A stretch of DNA of 64,000 nucleotides, taken from positions 558,001 to 622,000 of the forward strand of contig JABELC010000005.1 of NCBI GenBank assembly GCA_028455995.1, given 5' to 3'. Positions 1 through 10,774 of the stretch are shown one piece after another. Within the stretch, counting starts at the first letter, position 1. Each line of letters begins with the position of its first letter. Position numbers and translations under genes: made by a program. The notes under the pieces are model-generated. The model was not told the DNA's origin. It worked only from the letters and a program-made list of their open reading frames with translations, and searched no databases. Source of the stretch: Scleromitrula shiraiana (lineage: Eukaryota; Ascomycota; Leotiomycetes; Helotiales; Sclerotiniaceae).

Positions 1-997
1 ATTATATTTTATTATATTTTATTATATTATATTATATTATATTTTATTATTATGAATGGTGGTACTCGTAGATCCGGCATATGTACTCCTCTACTCCTCC
101 TTATATAAAAAAAGACTCACTTAATACATACATATACTATACATACTACTGTATGCACGAAATCAATAAGTGACAAGCGACAACAACATTCCAGTCTTCT
201 CATTCCTATCACTAGAGAACCCAACATCGATATATGAGACCTTCTTTCATTATCAACAAACTACCTACCTATCTACCTATCTACTTATTACTTGAGAAAT
301 TCAGCCTCAACATTTACCAAAAGTCAATTATTAATATAACAAACTTGGAAAGCATCCTTACTTCCGCATGTACAACAAATTAAGTTCAACGCAGGGGTCG
401 AACTTCTCAACTACTGCCCACCACACTGTTGCATCAGGCGTCAATTGATCTTCTTGCAGCCAGTATAACCAACAAAACCCCAATTCTACCGCCACTGTTG
501 TACTCAACTCTCTCTTTTCCTGTACAAGAGTGAACGATCAGATTACATACAACTAGGATTGATTTTTATGATATCGATCATTTCAGCTTTTTAATATAGA
601 AAGTATCACCGGTAAAATACTACATCACACAGTAAGTCACACAGTATCGACTTTGAGAATCCATGATGACATCGTCTCACCAAATACTTACTGATCCATT
701 TGCCTTGTTCATAGCTCGAGTCTGATTCCTCCCAAGGCTACTTTCAAGAATAACCTCGAACGACGAGTAATCAAAACCCTTTACAAGAATAGATTGCAAA
801 ACTCGAAAGTTTTTTGTCCTCTTTTCCTACGACTCTCACTCGATATTTTACAAACCATACAATTATCTCGACGTTGCATAAGCTGATCTCCGGTAGCTGC
901 GGAGGACTTGCAGTAGTAGGACTGATATTGAGTGGAGCTTGGGTGGAGCAGTATCGGTTTGCGGGTCACGGAAGGTCAATAAAGGGTCGCTTTGACA
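1..997. promoter_or_regulatory. Upstream region and 5' leader of the SKT5-like gene
   Basis: AT-rich, without a credible gene. Positions 1-55 are short tta/tattt runs, and 262-288 is a ctac/ctat microsatellite. The last few hundred bases probably hold the promoter and a long 5' leader of the gene that starts at 998. No TATA box or transcription start can be fixed from sequence alone. Confidence 0.5.
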
Positions 998-3095
998 ATG
1001 GGAACTTATAGTCCGACCCCCTCTGGTGGAGAACCATTTATGATGTCTTCTCGTTCAGGGTCACCTTCCAACCTTCAAGGTGCTCCAGAAAGCATCGGAC
1101 AAAAACCATTACCAACAATACCAATGACTGCTGGAGGGAGAATACCAGGAGCGCCAATGTCTCCAGTGAAGGTAAACATACAACGAGAATCTTGGCCTTC
1201 TCGCCCATCGAGTGCGAAAATCGAGAACGAACAAACTAATACATGGCCATCCAATGGACCACAAGAAGGCGAGATGCAACTACCAGGCTCATTTCCTGTT
1301 GATATGCCGTATCGAACAAAACCATTACCATCCAATCCGGATTCCCCTCAACAACCGGCATCCTCAACATCTTCAGACGGGTCATCGATTCACCGAACAC
1401 ATCATAACAACGGGGTACCTCAACGTATAGATGAGAATGAAGTAGATGTGCCAGAATCATCGGTTCCTCGGCTACAATACTATCACCAAGCACATACACA
1501 CTACTCTTCTCTTCCTGCCAATCCAAGCCCCGACGATCAATTCGCAGAGGGTGCCGCGATAAATCGTCATCTCACACCCAATTCTCCATATGGCAGACAT
1601 GTGTCTAATCCGAGGCCAATATCAGCATACTCTGACTTCGGTGCTAGAGGTCACTCACCGGTCAATGGTCCTGGCTCACCGGGTTGGAATGGGCGAGCAC
1701 CTTCTGCGAATTCTGGACGCTCTCATGACAGCAGACCGATGTCGTATGTCGATCTGGCTAATGTCTCATACCCGCAAGCACCACCACCTCCAATCTCACT
1801 CGATAATTCACAATTGAGATCAGCAGTAGGTACAAATGCTTCATTACTCAGCACGCAAAAAACACTTGAAATGTATAGACAGAACGTCAAGAAAACGAGT
1901 GATTCAGAAACACAATATGCGTTTGCAATATTCCTAATACAGGCCGCTCAAGAGGCAGGTCTTAATGTAGAGGAAGATAACACGCCGCGCAAAAATAGCC
2001 CAAAGACAAGTCGGGACCATAATAATCCATACATGGATGGTACACCTCCTTCCCCACAAGAACTTCTACGTGAAGCCAAAGGACTCTTGCAAAAACTATC
2101 TGATCGAAGCTACCCATTCGCACAATATTACTTGGCTGATGGCTATGCTTCCGGATTGTTCAACAAGGGCAAGGAGGACTACAACACAGCTTTCCCATTA
2201 TTCGTTGCAGCAAGCAAGCGTGGTCATGCAGAGTCTGGCTATCGAGCTGCTCTATGCTATGAATTCGGTTGGGGCTGCAGAAAAGATCCAGCGAAAGCAG
2301 TACAATATTATAGACAATCAGCTTCCAAAAACCACCCAGGTGCAATGACTCGTCTTGGTCGAGCATGTCTTTCTAAGGATCTTGGACTTGATAGGTATAA
2401 GGAGGGTCTCAAATGGCTTAAAAGAGCCGCTGAATCAGCTGATGCTCAATACAATGCTGCACCTTACCATCTCGGTATGTTGTACGAAACAGGTTATGGA
2501 GATGATCTTTTCAAGGATGAAGCATATGCTGCTGAGCTTTTCACTCAAGCTGCTGGCCTAGGAAACGCAGACGCTGCTTACCGGTTGGGTGATGCTTATG
2601 AGCATGGAAAGTTGCAGTGCCCTCGAGACCCAGCCTTGAGTGTACACTTTTACAACATAGCTGCGGAAAAAGGCAATCCAAACGCGATGATGGCTCTATG
2701 TGCATGGTATTTAATTGGCGCACAACCAGTGCTGGACAAAGACGAGAACGAGGCATATGAGTGGGCACGACAAGCTGCTGAGATGGGTAAGCTAATTGTG
2801 CATTCACCTTACTTTACTTCAAGCTAATCATACAACAGGTCTTACCAAAGCACAGTACGCAGTAGGATATTTTACTGAAATGGGGATCGGTTGTCGGCGT
2901 GATCCGCTCGAAGCCAATGTTTGGTATGTCAAAGCAGCTGATGCCGGTGATGAGCGAGCAAAACATAGACTTGCAAAGATTCGAGCAGCAGCATCCGGGG
3001 GTACACCAATGGAGGTTGCACCACCGAGGAATGGAGCAAAAATTAAGAAAGATGCATCAGGGCACGACAAAGAGAAAGAATGCGTGGTTATGTGA
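998..3095 (+). CDS. SKT5: Chitin synthase activator, Skt5/Chs4 type (Sel1 repeats)
   Basis: Two exons, 998-2786 and 2839-3095, with a 52-nt GT-AG intron, give 681 residues. The first 300 or so residues are low-complexity and rich in Ser, Pro and Asn. From about residue 350 to 650 there are tandem Sel1-type repeats, visible as recurring A..LG..YE.G patterns. The protein ends in CVVM, a CAAX prenylation box, after a Lys-rich stretch. Sel1 repeats plus a CAAX end are the signature of Skt5/Chs4, the activator that anchors class IV chitin synthase (yeast Chs3) at the plasma membrane for cell wall and septum synthesis; that role is family knowledge. The start is the ATG at 998 (context gacaATGG), since the slightly longer frame begins only with TTG. 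Without splicing, exon 1 would end 14 codons later and lose the CAAX box, which supports the intron. Other Sel1 proteins exist, but the prenylation box makes Skt5 the best call. Confidence 0.9.
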
Positions 3096-4104
3096 AGTTA
3101 GTATGCAGACATGGGAAGCTGCTGGGACCTAAGTTTTATCTCGGACTCGATGGCAACCATCTTTCTTTCCTGAAAACAGTATCCCATGGAGAATTAGTTG
3201 GACAAAAGAATATGCCTTGGTGGAAAAATTGCATATAAAAAGGCGCAATGTGCATTTCACAGGATAATACGTGTATGGTTGGGAATTATTTTCGTTACAT
3301 GAGGTGTTGAGGAGTTTTGTTTGCATAATGAGCGGCTCTGTTCATAATTTGGCAAAAGGATATGTTTTGAAAGGTGATATCTCGGTGTTGAATTGGTGGC
3401 AGTATGAATGTGGGGGGGGATTGGTTATGGAAGATAAGAAAAAGTATAATAGAGAGAAAGGCAGATCTTCCTGTATTGGAGAAGGCTTGCCCCGCGTATG
3501 TGGGAGAGAATAAAGGAAGGAGGTTCGGGGATGAGGGTTCACAATAAATGGAAGGGATCGAGAGTTTGAATGCCACTCAATCAATATAACTGAATGATAG
3601 AACTGAATGATAGAACATGCATATATCTGAATTCAATTCTTCTTGGCTGGCAAATGAATTATATTATCCCTTTACTCTTTGTGCTTCCAACCCTCCCAAT
3701 TATGACGTTGGCAAGTGCCAAATCCTTCCGGGTGCTTCACAAGAATATTTCTGTGAACTCCGATAGCGCGGTCACGGATTCATTCAAATTAATTTTTGGT
3801 GTCTTGCTCTTGTCTCTAATTCTAATACCTCAAGGCCAATATCTACAATTAAAACGCCAATCAAATTCGACCCATAGCTTCCTATACAAGCTGTGCTAGA
3901 GTGACTAAAACCCAGCTTCCCCTCTAGCATAGAGGCATTAATTATTACGTGCATGAGAATTGCCAGAAAAGTGCTATTCCACATGGCAAATTGATCATCC
4001 ATTCTCAATCCACTGAACGAGTTTCCCTTTCGGTTTGGGGAAAGAGCGGTTTGGCTAGCTATATGGCTGGAATTGGATTGAACAGAAGCTCCCGGCTATG
4101 GCAG

Positions 4105-4144
4105 GTGCTAACGGTTGTGCTAACGGTTGTGCTAACGGTTGTGC
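4105..4144. repeat. Threefold tandem 12-mer
   Basis: The unit gtgctaacggtt occurs three times head to tail, then breaks down into gtgcttgtgc. It lies about 150 bp before the large hexamer microsatellite. Confidence 0.85.
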
Positions 4145-4292
4145 TTGTGCAAGGACTTGTTGTGAGTGGATTTGTGGTTGCGGTCGGACGGTCGGAGAGT
4201 CGGAGACTATATATATATGTTTTTTGGCGCCGATGGTTTGGCTTGCTTGCTTGTTGTTTAAGTGCTATTTTTATAGCACTAATACGCATTTA

Positions 4293-4434
4293 TATTCATA
4301 TTCATATTCATATTCATATTCATATTCATATTCATATTCATATTCATATTCATATTCATATTCATATTCATATTCATATTCATATTCATATTCATATTCA
4401 TATTCATATTCATATTCATATTCATATTCATATT
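4293..4434. repeat. Hexanucleotide microsatellite (TATTCA)n, about 23 copies
   Basis: An almost perfect run of the 6-mer tattca/catatt for about 140 bp, decaying at the 3' end into tatttgtatttgtac. The unit contains no stop in several frames, so it produces artificial open frames (His-Ile, Ser-Tyr, Met-Asn dipeptides). It ends about 25 bp before the ATG of the next gene and so lies in that gene's leader or core promoter. Confidence 0.95.
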
Positions 4435-4459
4435 TGTATTTGTACTCACATGCATCAAC

Positions 4460-5488
4460 ATGGCCAAGCCAGTCGGATTCATGCGTCTACCCATCGAGCT
4501 ACGAACCCTCGTATACGACGAACACTTCACCACGAGCACTCTACGATTCGGCCCAAAAAATAGCGTCGCCAGTGATCAGGCCCTCGCCATTCTGAAAACA
4601 TGCCGCGCAATCTACAATGAGATCGGAGACGAATGGTTATCACAGATCCTACTCGATTTTGTAGATCCTGCCGCGCTCTATCGAATACTCGGACGCATCC
4701 CTCAGCGTCGAGTTGCGCTCGTTCGCTATCTTCGCACTCTGTCGTTTTATCACGGATGCACTGAATCGTATTATCGATCGTATTGGCTTGTGTCAATATT
4801 GAAATTCCTTGGTGGTTTACAACTAGAAAGATTGATTGTAGTTGTTGAGACGGCCAACGAAACTTCGGAATACGATACCCTTGATTCCTTGATCCAACAC
4901 GGGAATGGATGGAGAGAGTTGGTTTTCGTGACGCCGACATCTCGTTCTTTGGGGTTTGCCGCGTATAGGAATTGGAGATGGGGTACCTGGAGTAGAGAGA
5001 ATGTTCTGAATCGCGCTGCGCCGTTTGATTCGTTAACGACGACGTTGATTCGGAGGAAACCTCAGCCGAGCTGATGGCAGGATGTTCTATCTCTTCGTGA
5101 TGGTACGGGGTCGGGTGCTTCTGTTACTATTTATCAAACTAAAGGCTGGAGGAGCAATCACTTATTCGACATCGGTTGTAGTAGGGGAGCTCTCGTTATA
5201 GATCTAGAGGTATTTGATATCCTTGAGCAAGAAGTGCCCCAGACAGAAGCGGACATGCAGAGATACGGCGAGGAAGCAGATGCAACACTTACGCAGTCTT
5301 GGCAGAGTTTGGTCATAGTGGTGAAAAGAAGTCCCGCTGCGATAATCGATGAACGAGAAGCTCCCCGATCCGAGTCGTTCGATTATAGCATTTTGTGGTT
5401 TTGGCATAGAAATGGAAAGAAATTGAAGGATATTGCTTTTAGTGATGGTTGGCCTTGGGGTCCTCTAGCTTGGATTGATGTTTTGTGA
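4460..5488 (+). pseudogene. F-box-like fungal protein interrupted by one in-frame TGA
   Basis: One reading frame runs from the ATG at 4460 to a TGA at 5486-5488, broken only by a TGA at 5072-5074. The upstream part is 204 residues; the downstream part is 137 more codons with no further stop or frame change. The N-terminus (MRLPIELRTLVYDEH) is the short helix pattern typical of large fungal families of F-box-like proteins. The downstream part looks equally protein-like (Trp-rich end, WFWHRNGKK and GWPWGPLAWIDVL). A CGA-to-TGA transition would explain the break, but readthrough or a sequencing error also fits. I tested introns that could remove the stop: the only frame-keeping candidate, 5003-5080, has a poor donor (GTTCTG). 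Function unknown beyond a possible substrate-adaptor role. Confidence 0.6.
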
Positions 5489-6318
5489 GTAAACCTTTCT
5501 CTCGGTTGAAAAAGAAAGTGATTTTATATCCTTTGCAGCATTGATCGGTCGAGGTTTTGATGTGGATGCTATGGTAGGTACTCTTCTGTATACATGAGTA
5601 GGAGACGGTGAAAACAATATATATCATTGTTCATTATTGAGCAAGCTGGGGCATTCAAAGATAGAGTTTAATGTCAAATATTCAAATCGTTAAAGACACC
5701 TCTTAGATATGAGGCCATTCAATATATTTGGATAATGACAATGTTCGAGAATATAGTTAGACTGAAACTTACACCTTATCCCTAACGATACATCGTAATC
5801 TAGTTAATGTCAAGAATTGACTTAGACATTGGAACATGCATGCTGCATGCATTACATACATGAACCACATTACCACTAGCAAGCCAAAAGAGACCCGACG
5901 GTCGTATGTAAAGACATTGAGTAATGAGTATTTGTACCATCAAGGGAAGCTTGAGCTCGAGCCAAATTCCCGGATAATATCTTAAGCGCTCCTCCTCCAT
6001 GATTGATTTCCGGAAACCCCACATTTGACATACTCCCGACTTCGATACCGAACTTCTCTTCCCCAGGAACTTTGAGAATATATTATATTATGGGGTAGGT
6101 TTCTCTTCAATGTAGGTCTTTTTTCTCTCTATTACTTCTTTTTCTAATATTTACTTGTTCTTCTTTACTGTGTACAATTTCTCGGATTGGAAGTTCTCTC
6201 TGAATTTGAATTGCATGTTCATACTGTAATACAAACAAATACCCCTCATCTCCACCCCTCTCAGCACCTATAACAAAAACCACATACACACCAAACACGC
6301 ACCCCACGCACCCTCAAA
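5489..6318. promoter_or_regulatory. Intergenic; promoter and leader of the thiolase gene
   Basis: No supported gene. A CT-rich stretch at 6115-6155 and a C/A-rich leader at 6241-6318 precede the thiolase start, as is common in fungal promoters. A 74-codon open frame on the minus strand (5800-6024) has no recognisable content. Confidence 0.5.
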
Positions 6319-7584
6319 ATGACGACCGGACCCCTCCGCCGCGGTCTAACGAACATCCTCAAAAAAGACCCCTCCGACATCGTCATCCTCTCCTCCCTCC
6401 GCACCCCCATCACCCGCTCCTACAAAGGACCGCTCTCCTCCACCTACCCCGAACAACTCCTGCACAGCGTCCTCCAAGCCACGCTCGCGCAAACCCCCAA
6501 TCTCGACCCCGCCCTCATCGACGACGTCTGCATCGGCACCGTGCTCTCGGAGCTCGGCGGCTCCAAGGCCGGCCGCATGGCTATGAATCATGCGGGGTAT
6601 CCGACCACGACTTCTTTCTATACGGCGAATCGCGCGTGCGCGAGTGGGCTGCAGGCCATTACGAATATCGGGAATAGCATAGCGATGGGGGGGATTGGCG
6701 TGGGCATCGGAGGGGGCATGGAGAGCATGAGTATGAATTATGGGAGTAAGGCGATCCCGGTTAATTTGTGGCCGGAGCTGAAGGATAAGGGGGAGAGGGA
6801 TACGAGGGATTGCGTGATGGCGATGGGGCTGACGAGCGAGAATGTGGCGGAGCGGTATGGGGTTGGACGGGAGGAGCAGGATGCGTTTGCGGTGGAGTCG
6901 CATCGCAGGGCGAAGGAGGCGCAGGAGAAGGGGTGGTTTGAGGGCGAGATTGTGGAGGTTCGTACGCGCTGGCAGGAGATTGGGAAGGGCGGTGTTAAGG
7001 TTGGCGAGGAGAGGGATGTTACGGTGAAAGAGGACGATGGAATCCGTGGCAACGCAAGTCTAGAGGGCATGAAGAAGTTAAAACCCGCGTTCAAGGAAAC
7101 CGGTTCATCGACCGCCGGAAACTCATCCCAGATATCCGACGGCGCAGCCGCCACCCTAATGATGCGACGATCCACGGCGACCTCGCTGGGGCTCTCAGCA
7201 TCCATCATCGGGAAATGGGCCGGCACATCAGTTGCGGGGTGTCGGCCCGACGAGATGGGCATCGGTCCCGCGCTTGCCATTCCCCAGCTGCTAGAACAAA
7301 CGGGCGTCAAGAGCTCGGAGGTGAATATTTGGGAAATCAACGAGGCGTTTGCGAGTCAGGCGATCTATAGCGTGAGGGAGTTGGGGCTGATGGCGAAATA
7401 TGAGGAGGGCAGGGTTAATCCGAGGGGGGGAGCGATCGCGCTGGGTCATCCGTTGGGAGCGACGGGGGCGAGGTTGGTGGCGGGGTTGCTGGCGGAGTTG
7501 GGGAGGAGGGGGGAGGAGGTTGGGTGCGTTAGTATGTGTATTGGGACGGGGATGGGGATGGCAGGGTTGTTTATTAGGGAGTAG
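6319..7584 (+). CDS. 3-ketoacyl-CoA thiolase, peroxisomal (Pot1/ACAA1) type
   Basis: A single exon of 421 residues starting at an ATG in good context (tcaaaATGa). Thiolase signatures are complete: the acyl-binding cysteine in NRACASGLQ (Cys107), NEAFA at 341-345, the catalytic histidine in GHPLGATGAR (His377) and the second cysteine in CIGTGMG (Cys407). Segments such as GLTSENVAERYGV and ETGSSTAGNSSQISDGAAA match the 3-ketoacyl-CoA thiolase branch better than acetoacetyl-CoA thiolase. The family cleaves 3-ketoacyl-CoA with CoA in the last step of beta-oxidation. No clear PTS2 nonapeptide is visible in the first 20 residues (the nearest, RRGLTNILKK, lacks the His/Gln-Leu) and the end, FIRE, is not a PTS1, so location is uncertain. 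Composition is much more GC-rich than the flanks and alternates between C-ending and G-ending codons. Confidence 0.88.
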   Translation: MTTGPLRRGLTNILKKDPSDIVILSSLRTPITRSYKGPLSSTYPEQLLHSVLQATLAQTPNLDPALIDDVCIGTVLSELGGSKAGRMAMNHAGYPTTTSFYTANRACASGLQAITNIGNSIAMGGIGVGIGGGMESMSMNYGSKAIPVNLWPELKDKGERDTRDCVMAMGLTSENVAERYGVGREEQDAFAVESHRRAKEAQEKGWFEGEIVEVRTRWQEIGKGGVKVGEERDVTVKEDDGIRGNASLEGMKKLKPAFKETGSSTAGNSSQISDGAAATLMMRRSTATSLGLSASIIGKWAGTSVAGCRPDEMGIGPALAIPQLLEQTGVKSSEVNIWEINEAFASQAIYSVRELGLMAKYEEGRVNPRGGAIALGHPLGATGARLVAGLLAELGRRGEEVGCVSMCIGTGMGMAGLFIRE

Positions 7585-7996
7585 GTAATTGGGTTGAGTT
7601 CAGCGCTCTTGTATATGTATTTTCTGATTGGCTTTATGTCATTGTTGTCATTAGATGGGTAGATACCTGGATGGTTGTCAAAAAGGAAAATATAAAATAG
7701 CAAAATATTCATTCATTTATTAAGTTCGCTATATATAAAATGGTAAGTAATAATGATATACTATCGTCCCATAGTATCCGACCCGCTGGCTTCCAGGTGT
7801 GTAAAAAAACCCCTAAAACGCCTCGCTAGGTAGCTGAATCATGCCATATTCAAAGTGATTTCCTTAGTTTCCCATAATTATCATATCCATACCCATATCC
7901 ATATTCTCATCCGAATCCCAAAATATTAAATCCACCCCATAACCGTTTTATCCATAACCTCATATCCCTTCCCAACTGCAAACCACCAAACATTAA
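7585..7996. other. Convergent 3' intergenic region
   Basis: Lies between the thiolase gene (+) and the 7997-8959 gene (-), so it holds two 3' ends. AT-rich, with tandem ccatat-like motifs at 7885-7915. No gene seen. Confidence 0.5.
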
Positions 7997-8959
7997 TCAA
8001 TACGTGATTATATGGCTGAAGTGACCCGGTACTTTATTCCTGCACTTCTCACAATCCGCTCTATATCCCATGCTAAAAGTTCTCTTCGTCCCAACTCCAT
8101 TTAGATTACCTCCAAGCTCCCCAACATATCCATTCCAATTTCTCAGACTATGTTTGGACCGAGTATGGCCCTTTTTCATAGGAGGGGATTTCTCGAACTC
8201 CGGTGAAGACTCGGATGGTTCCATTTCCATTTGCATGTCATGAATACCGTCGACAATTACAGACGGACTCATTTCGCCTTCACTGATGGGACTTGGAAGA
8301 CGATGAGCACGACGGAATTGATCCATGAAATCTTCCTCAGAGGCGGCAAATTCATGATTGCCATAAAGAGAATGATGGGATTTGCTGGGTGGCAAGTATG
8401 CAAAGGAACTATGGATGGGAGTAGGGATTCTGCTGGCGAGGGTAGTGGATGTATCCGGCTGGAATGGCCCTGGTGAGAGATGCATGCCACTATCCGACAT
8501 CTCCATATCATCGGAATATGTAGGACCCTCAGACATCTGAGGAGTTGACCGGGAGCTCTCGCTGTAAGCTTGATAATTATCATCGCTGTGATTTGCGGCG
8601 GATGACGCCAAGGACCAGGGAATGTCCTCCGAGTCCGAGTCCGCGGGAGTGATGGTGGGTGGTGCGGGTGTCGGATTACTCAAGGCGAATACGGGTGCGA
8701 ACGTGGGTGCATTCTGACGTTTGGCATTCGGTGAAGTTCGGCGTGGTAGTGACGCGATATGTCGTTTCTAATCATATGGAGCCAAATCATCAGTCAACGT
8801 GCATCAAATGGAGAAAATTTGGCTCTTTGCTTGATAAGCTGAATAGAAGTGGCTGCAGGTCTTACTTACACTTCTGTGAGCACTAAAGCTTGAAGTACCA
8901 AGATCATCCTCATCATCTCGTTCACGTTTTCTGTTTGGGCATTGCTGAGAAATCATCAT
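7997..8959 (-). CDS. Unknown protein, probably nuclear, with Cys-containing C-terminus
   Basis: Not recognised by name. Two exons on the minus strand, 8870-8959 and 7997-8767, separated by a 102-nt intron (GTAAGT donor, TTAG acceptor), give 286 residues. The start is the first of two adjacent ATGs, after an in-frame double TAA. The N-terminus has a basic stretch followed by acid (NRKRERDDEDD) and then KRHIASLPRR, which together look like a nuclear localisation region. The middle is Ser/Pro-rich and probably disordered. The C-terminus carries CEKCRNKVPGHFSHI, a C-x2-C pair with a nearby His. No enzyme signature is visible. The exon joint gives an uninterrupted frame (HRS/KRHIA), which supports the model; the longest unspliced frame alone would miss the N-terminus. 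Confidence 0.75.
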
Positions 8960-10774
8960 GAGGATTTTGTCTAGGGTTTCTGCAGCAATGTGAAAGAAAT
9001 GTAGAAATGTTGATGATGTCTTGGGGATGTCTTATTAAGGTGAAGGATGGCGAGGCTGGGAAATTCAGCGGTAAAAGAAAGCTTGATGGATAAAGAAGAA
9101 GAAACTAGTCAAGAATTGTACGTTAAGAACATGGAAGAAACGAGAGGATTGATTTCTTTGAGAGAAGAAAATAATAAGGAGCTTCTCTCGTGTATAGAAT
9201 TTAATTGATAAATGATATAAAATTGAGTACTCGAGTATATAGTAGAAGATGAATGATTCTTGGTTTCATAACTGCTTCATAAGATTAAATGTGGTAAGGT
9301 GCTAGGGGGGGGGCATTTATTTATTATTTTATTATTACTGGACTCTTCTAAGGGGCTGGAAGTGCAGTAGAACTAATAAAAAAAGCTGAAGGAAAATGAC
9401 GCTAAATTCTGGGGTAAAAATTGAAGATCGATTTGATAGTAGAGAGTGGGTGAGTTTATGTAAGCAAAGGATAAGATAAAAGATAAAGATAAAGATAAAG
9501 AGTTGAAAAGTGGATCTAGTTCGTTCTATAGATTTATAACGAGGCTGAGACTTTTTTCTTTCCAAAGTTCCTCAATAATAATAATAAATAATAATAAATA
9601 ATGTTGAATATTCAATAGAGTCTAGATCTCCTAAGATCTTACCTACATATGTAGTGAATATAATAAGGGCCTAGATATATCCATTCATACATTTGTTAGT
9701 GAATTATATCTAAATAATCTCGGGGACCTAAATATTACTAGTAAGTAGTTCTTTAATACTAAATACTATAATAGTTACTAGTATACAGTACTATATAACT
9801 AACTGAAACCAGCAATTCTAATAAATATCCGTACAAAGTATTCTCTACTTTATTGTTTCTCTTCTGCTCACTCATCACCTACTACTATTGGAAGTGAATC
9901 TTTCGGAAATACAATAATACAATAATCTTACAAGTTTACAAGCCTCTTAGAAGTTAGAACTACGCCAAGATCCATAATAGTGATATCCTCAGCTTATGTG
10001 AGCCTATAGACCTGTAATGTTCTATCATAGATGCAGTGAATGAATGCATAACTGTAAGTACTGATCCTTCTTATCGATTGAAAGTACGGTATGGAATTGT
10101 AGTAGGTACAACTTCACTAGAACTACTGTACCATAACGGCTGGACTAATAAATAATTGAAGCCCGAAGCCCATTTAATATTCACTATTTTATATTTAATA
10201 TTTAGTATTTAATATTTAATATTTAATAAAAAAGTTCATTTGAGCTTACCTTATTGGCCCCTTCAATATTATTATTATTATTATTATTAGTCTATATAGA
10301 TTCTAGTATTCTAGTATCAATTCATTAATAGTAATAACTCTCCAGTATCCACCATCCATGTGCGTAGTAGTACATAGTTCTACGGGTAGTGGGGCAAAAA
10401 TAACTTTGAACTTTTTTTGACTTTTCTATATATTCACCAGTTTTTTTTTTTTTTTGAGTCATCACACCTTTTTATCATCTTAAACTTCCTCAAGTCTCTC
10501 TACTTCTCAGAAATCATACATACCGTATTGATTCTTATCACTTATCCTCACGTTTTCAATAATAAACCAAATTTCCAATTGAAATTAAGAAGTAGGTGAA
10601 TATATCTTTACAGAAGAGTGCTCAAATTCGTATCTAATCTTGTTCCATAGTTAAATAGATCTCTTCTTCAACAACTTCTCGACATTTCCCTTCCATTAAA
10701 AATTCAGATCTTTCTTGACGTTCTTTCAGTTTAAACTTTTCTACCAAAGTTCATTAAGTTCATACAAGATCAAG
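8960..10774. other. AT-rich intergenic region between divergent genes
   Basis: About 1.8 kb between the 7997-8959 gene (-) and DAHP synthase (+), which probably includes both promoters. Repeats: gataaa units at 9474-9500, aataataat at 9577-9602, attta units near 10185-10228, tta trinucleotides at 10267-10290 and a T run at 10441-10455. The last 300 bases are pyrimidine-rich, consistent with a leader. No gene seen. Confidence 0.5.

Larger units (their letters stand above)
3096..4459. other. Intergenic, repeat-containing
   Basis: No supported gene. It holds the 3' region of the SKT5-like gene, a short G run at 3413-3420, a threefold 12-mer and a long hexamer microsatellite (listed separately). 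A 101-codon open frame at 3594-3899 has no recognisable features and is judged spurious. Confidence 0.55.

Noticed and set aside
3949..4595. Open frames encoding long His-Ile, Ser-Tyr or Met-Asn dipeptide runs
   Set aside because: They are translations of the TATTCA microsatellite, open in several frames on both strands simply because the unit has no stop.
5003..5080. Intron that would remove the TGA in the F-box-like gene
   Set aside because: It keeps frame, but the donor GTTCTG is far from the GTAAGT/GTATGT pattern used by the other introns here and no good branch site is placed before the acceptor.
6346..7340. Long minus-strand frames opposite the thiolase gene
   Set aside because: They are shadows caused by the GC-rich codon use of the thiolase; the sense frame has full catalytic motifs.
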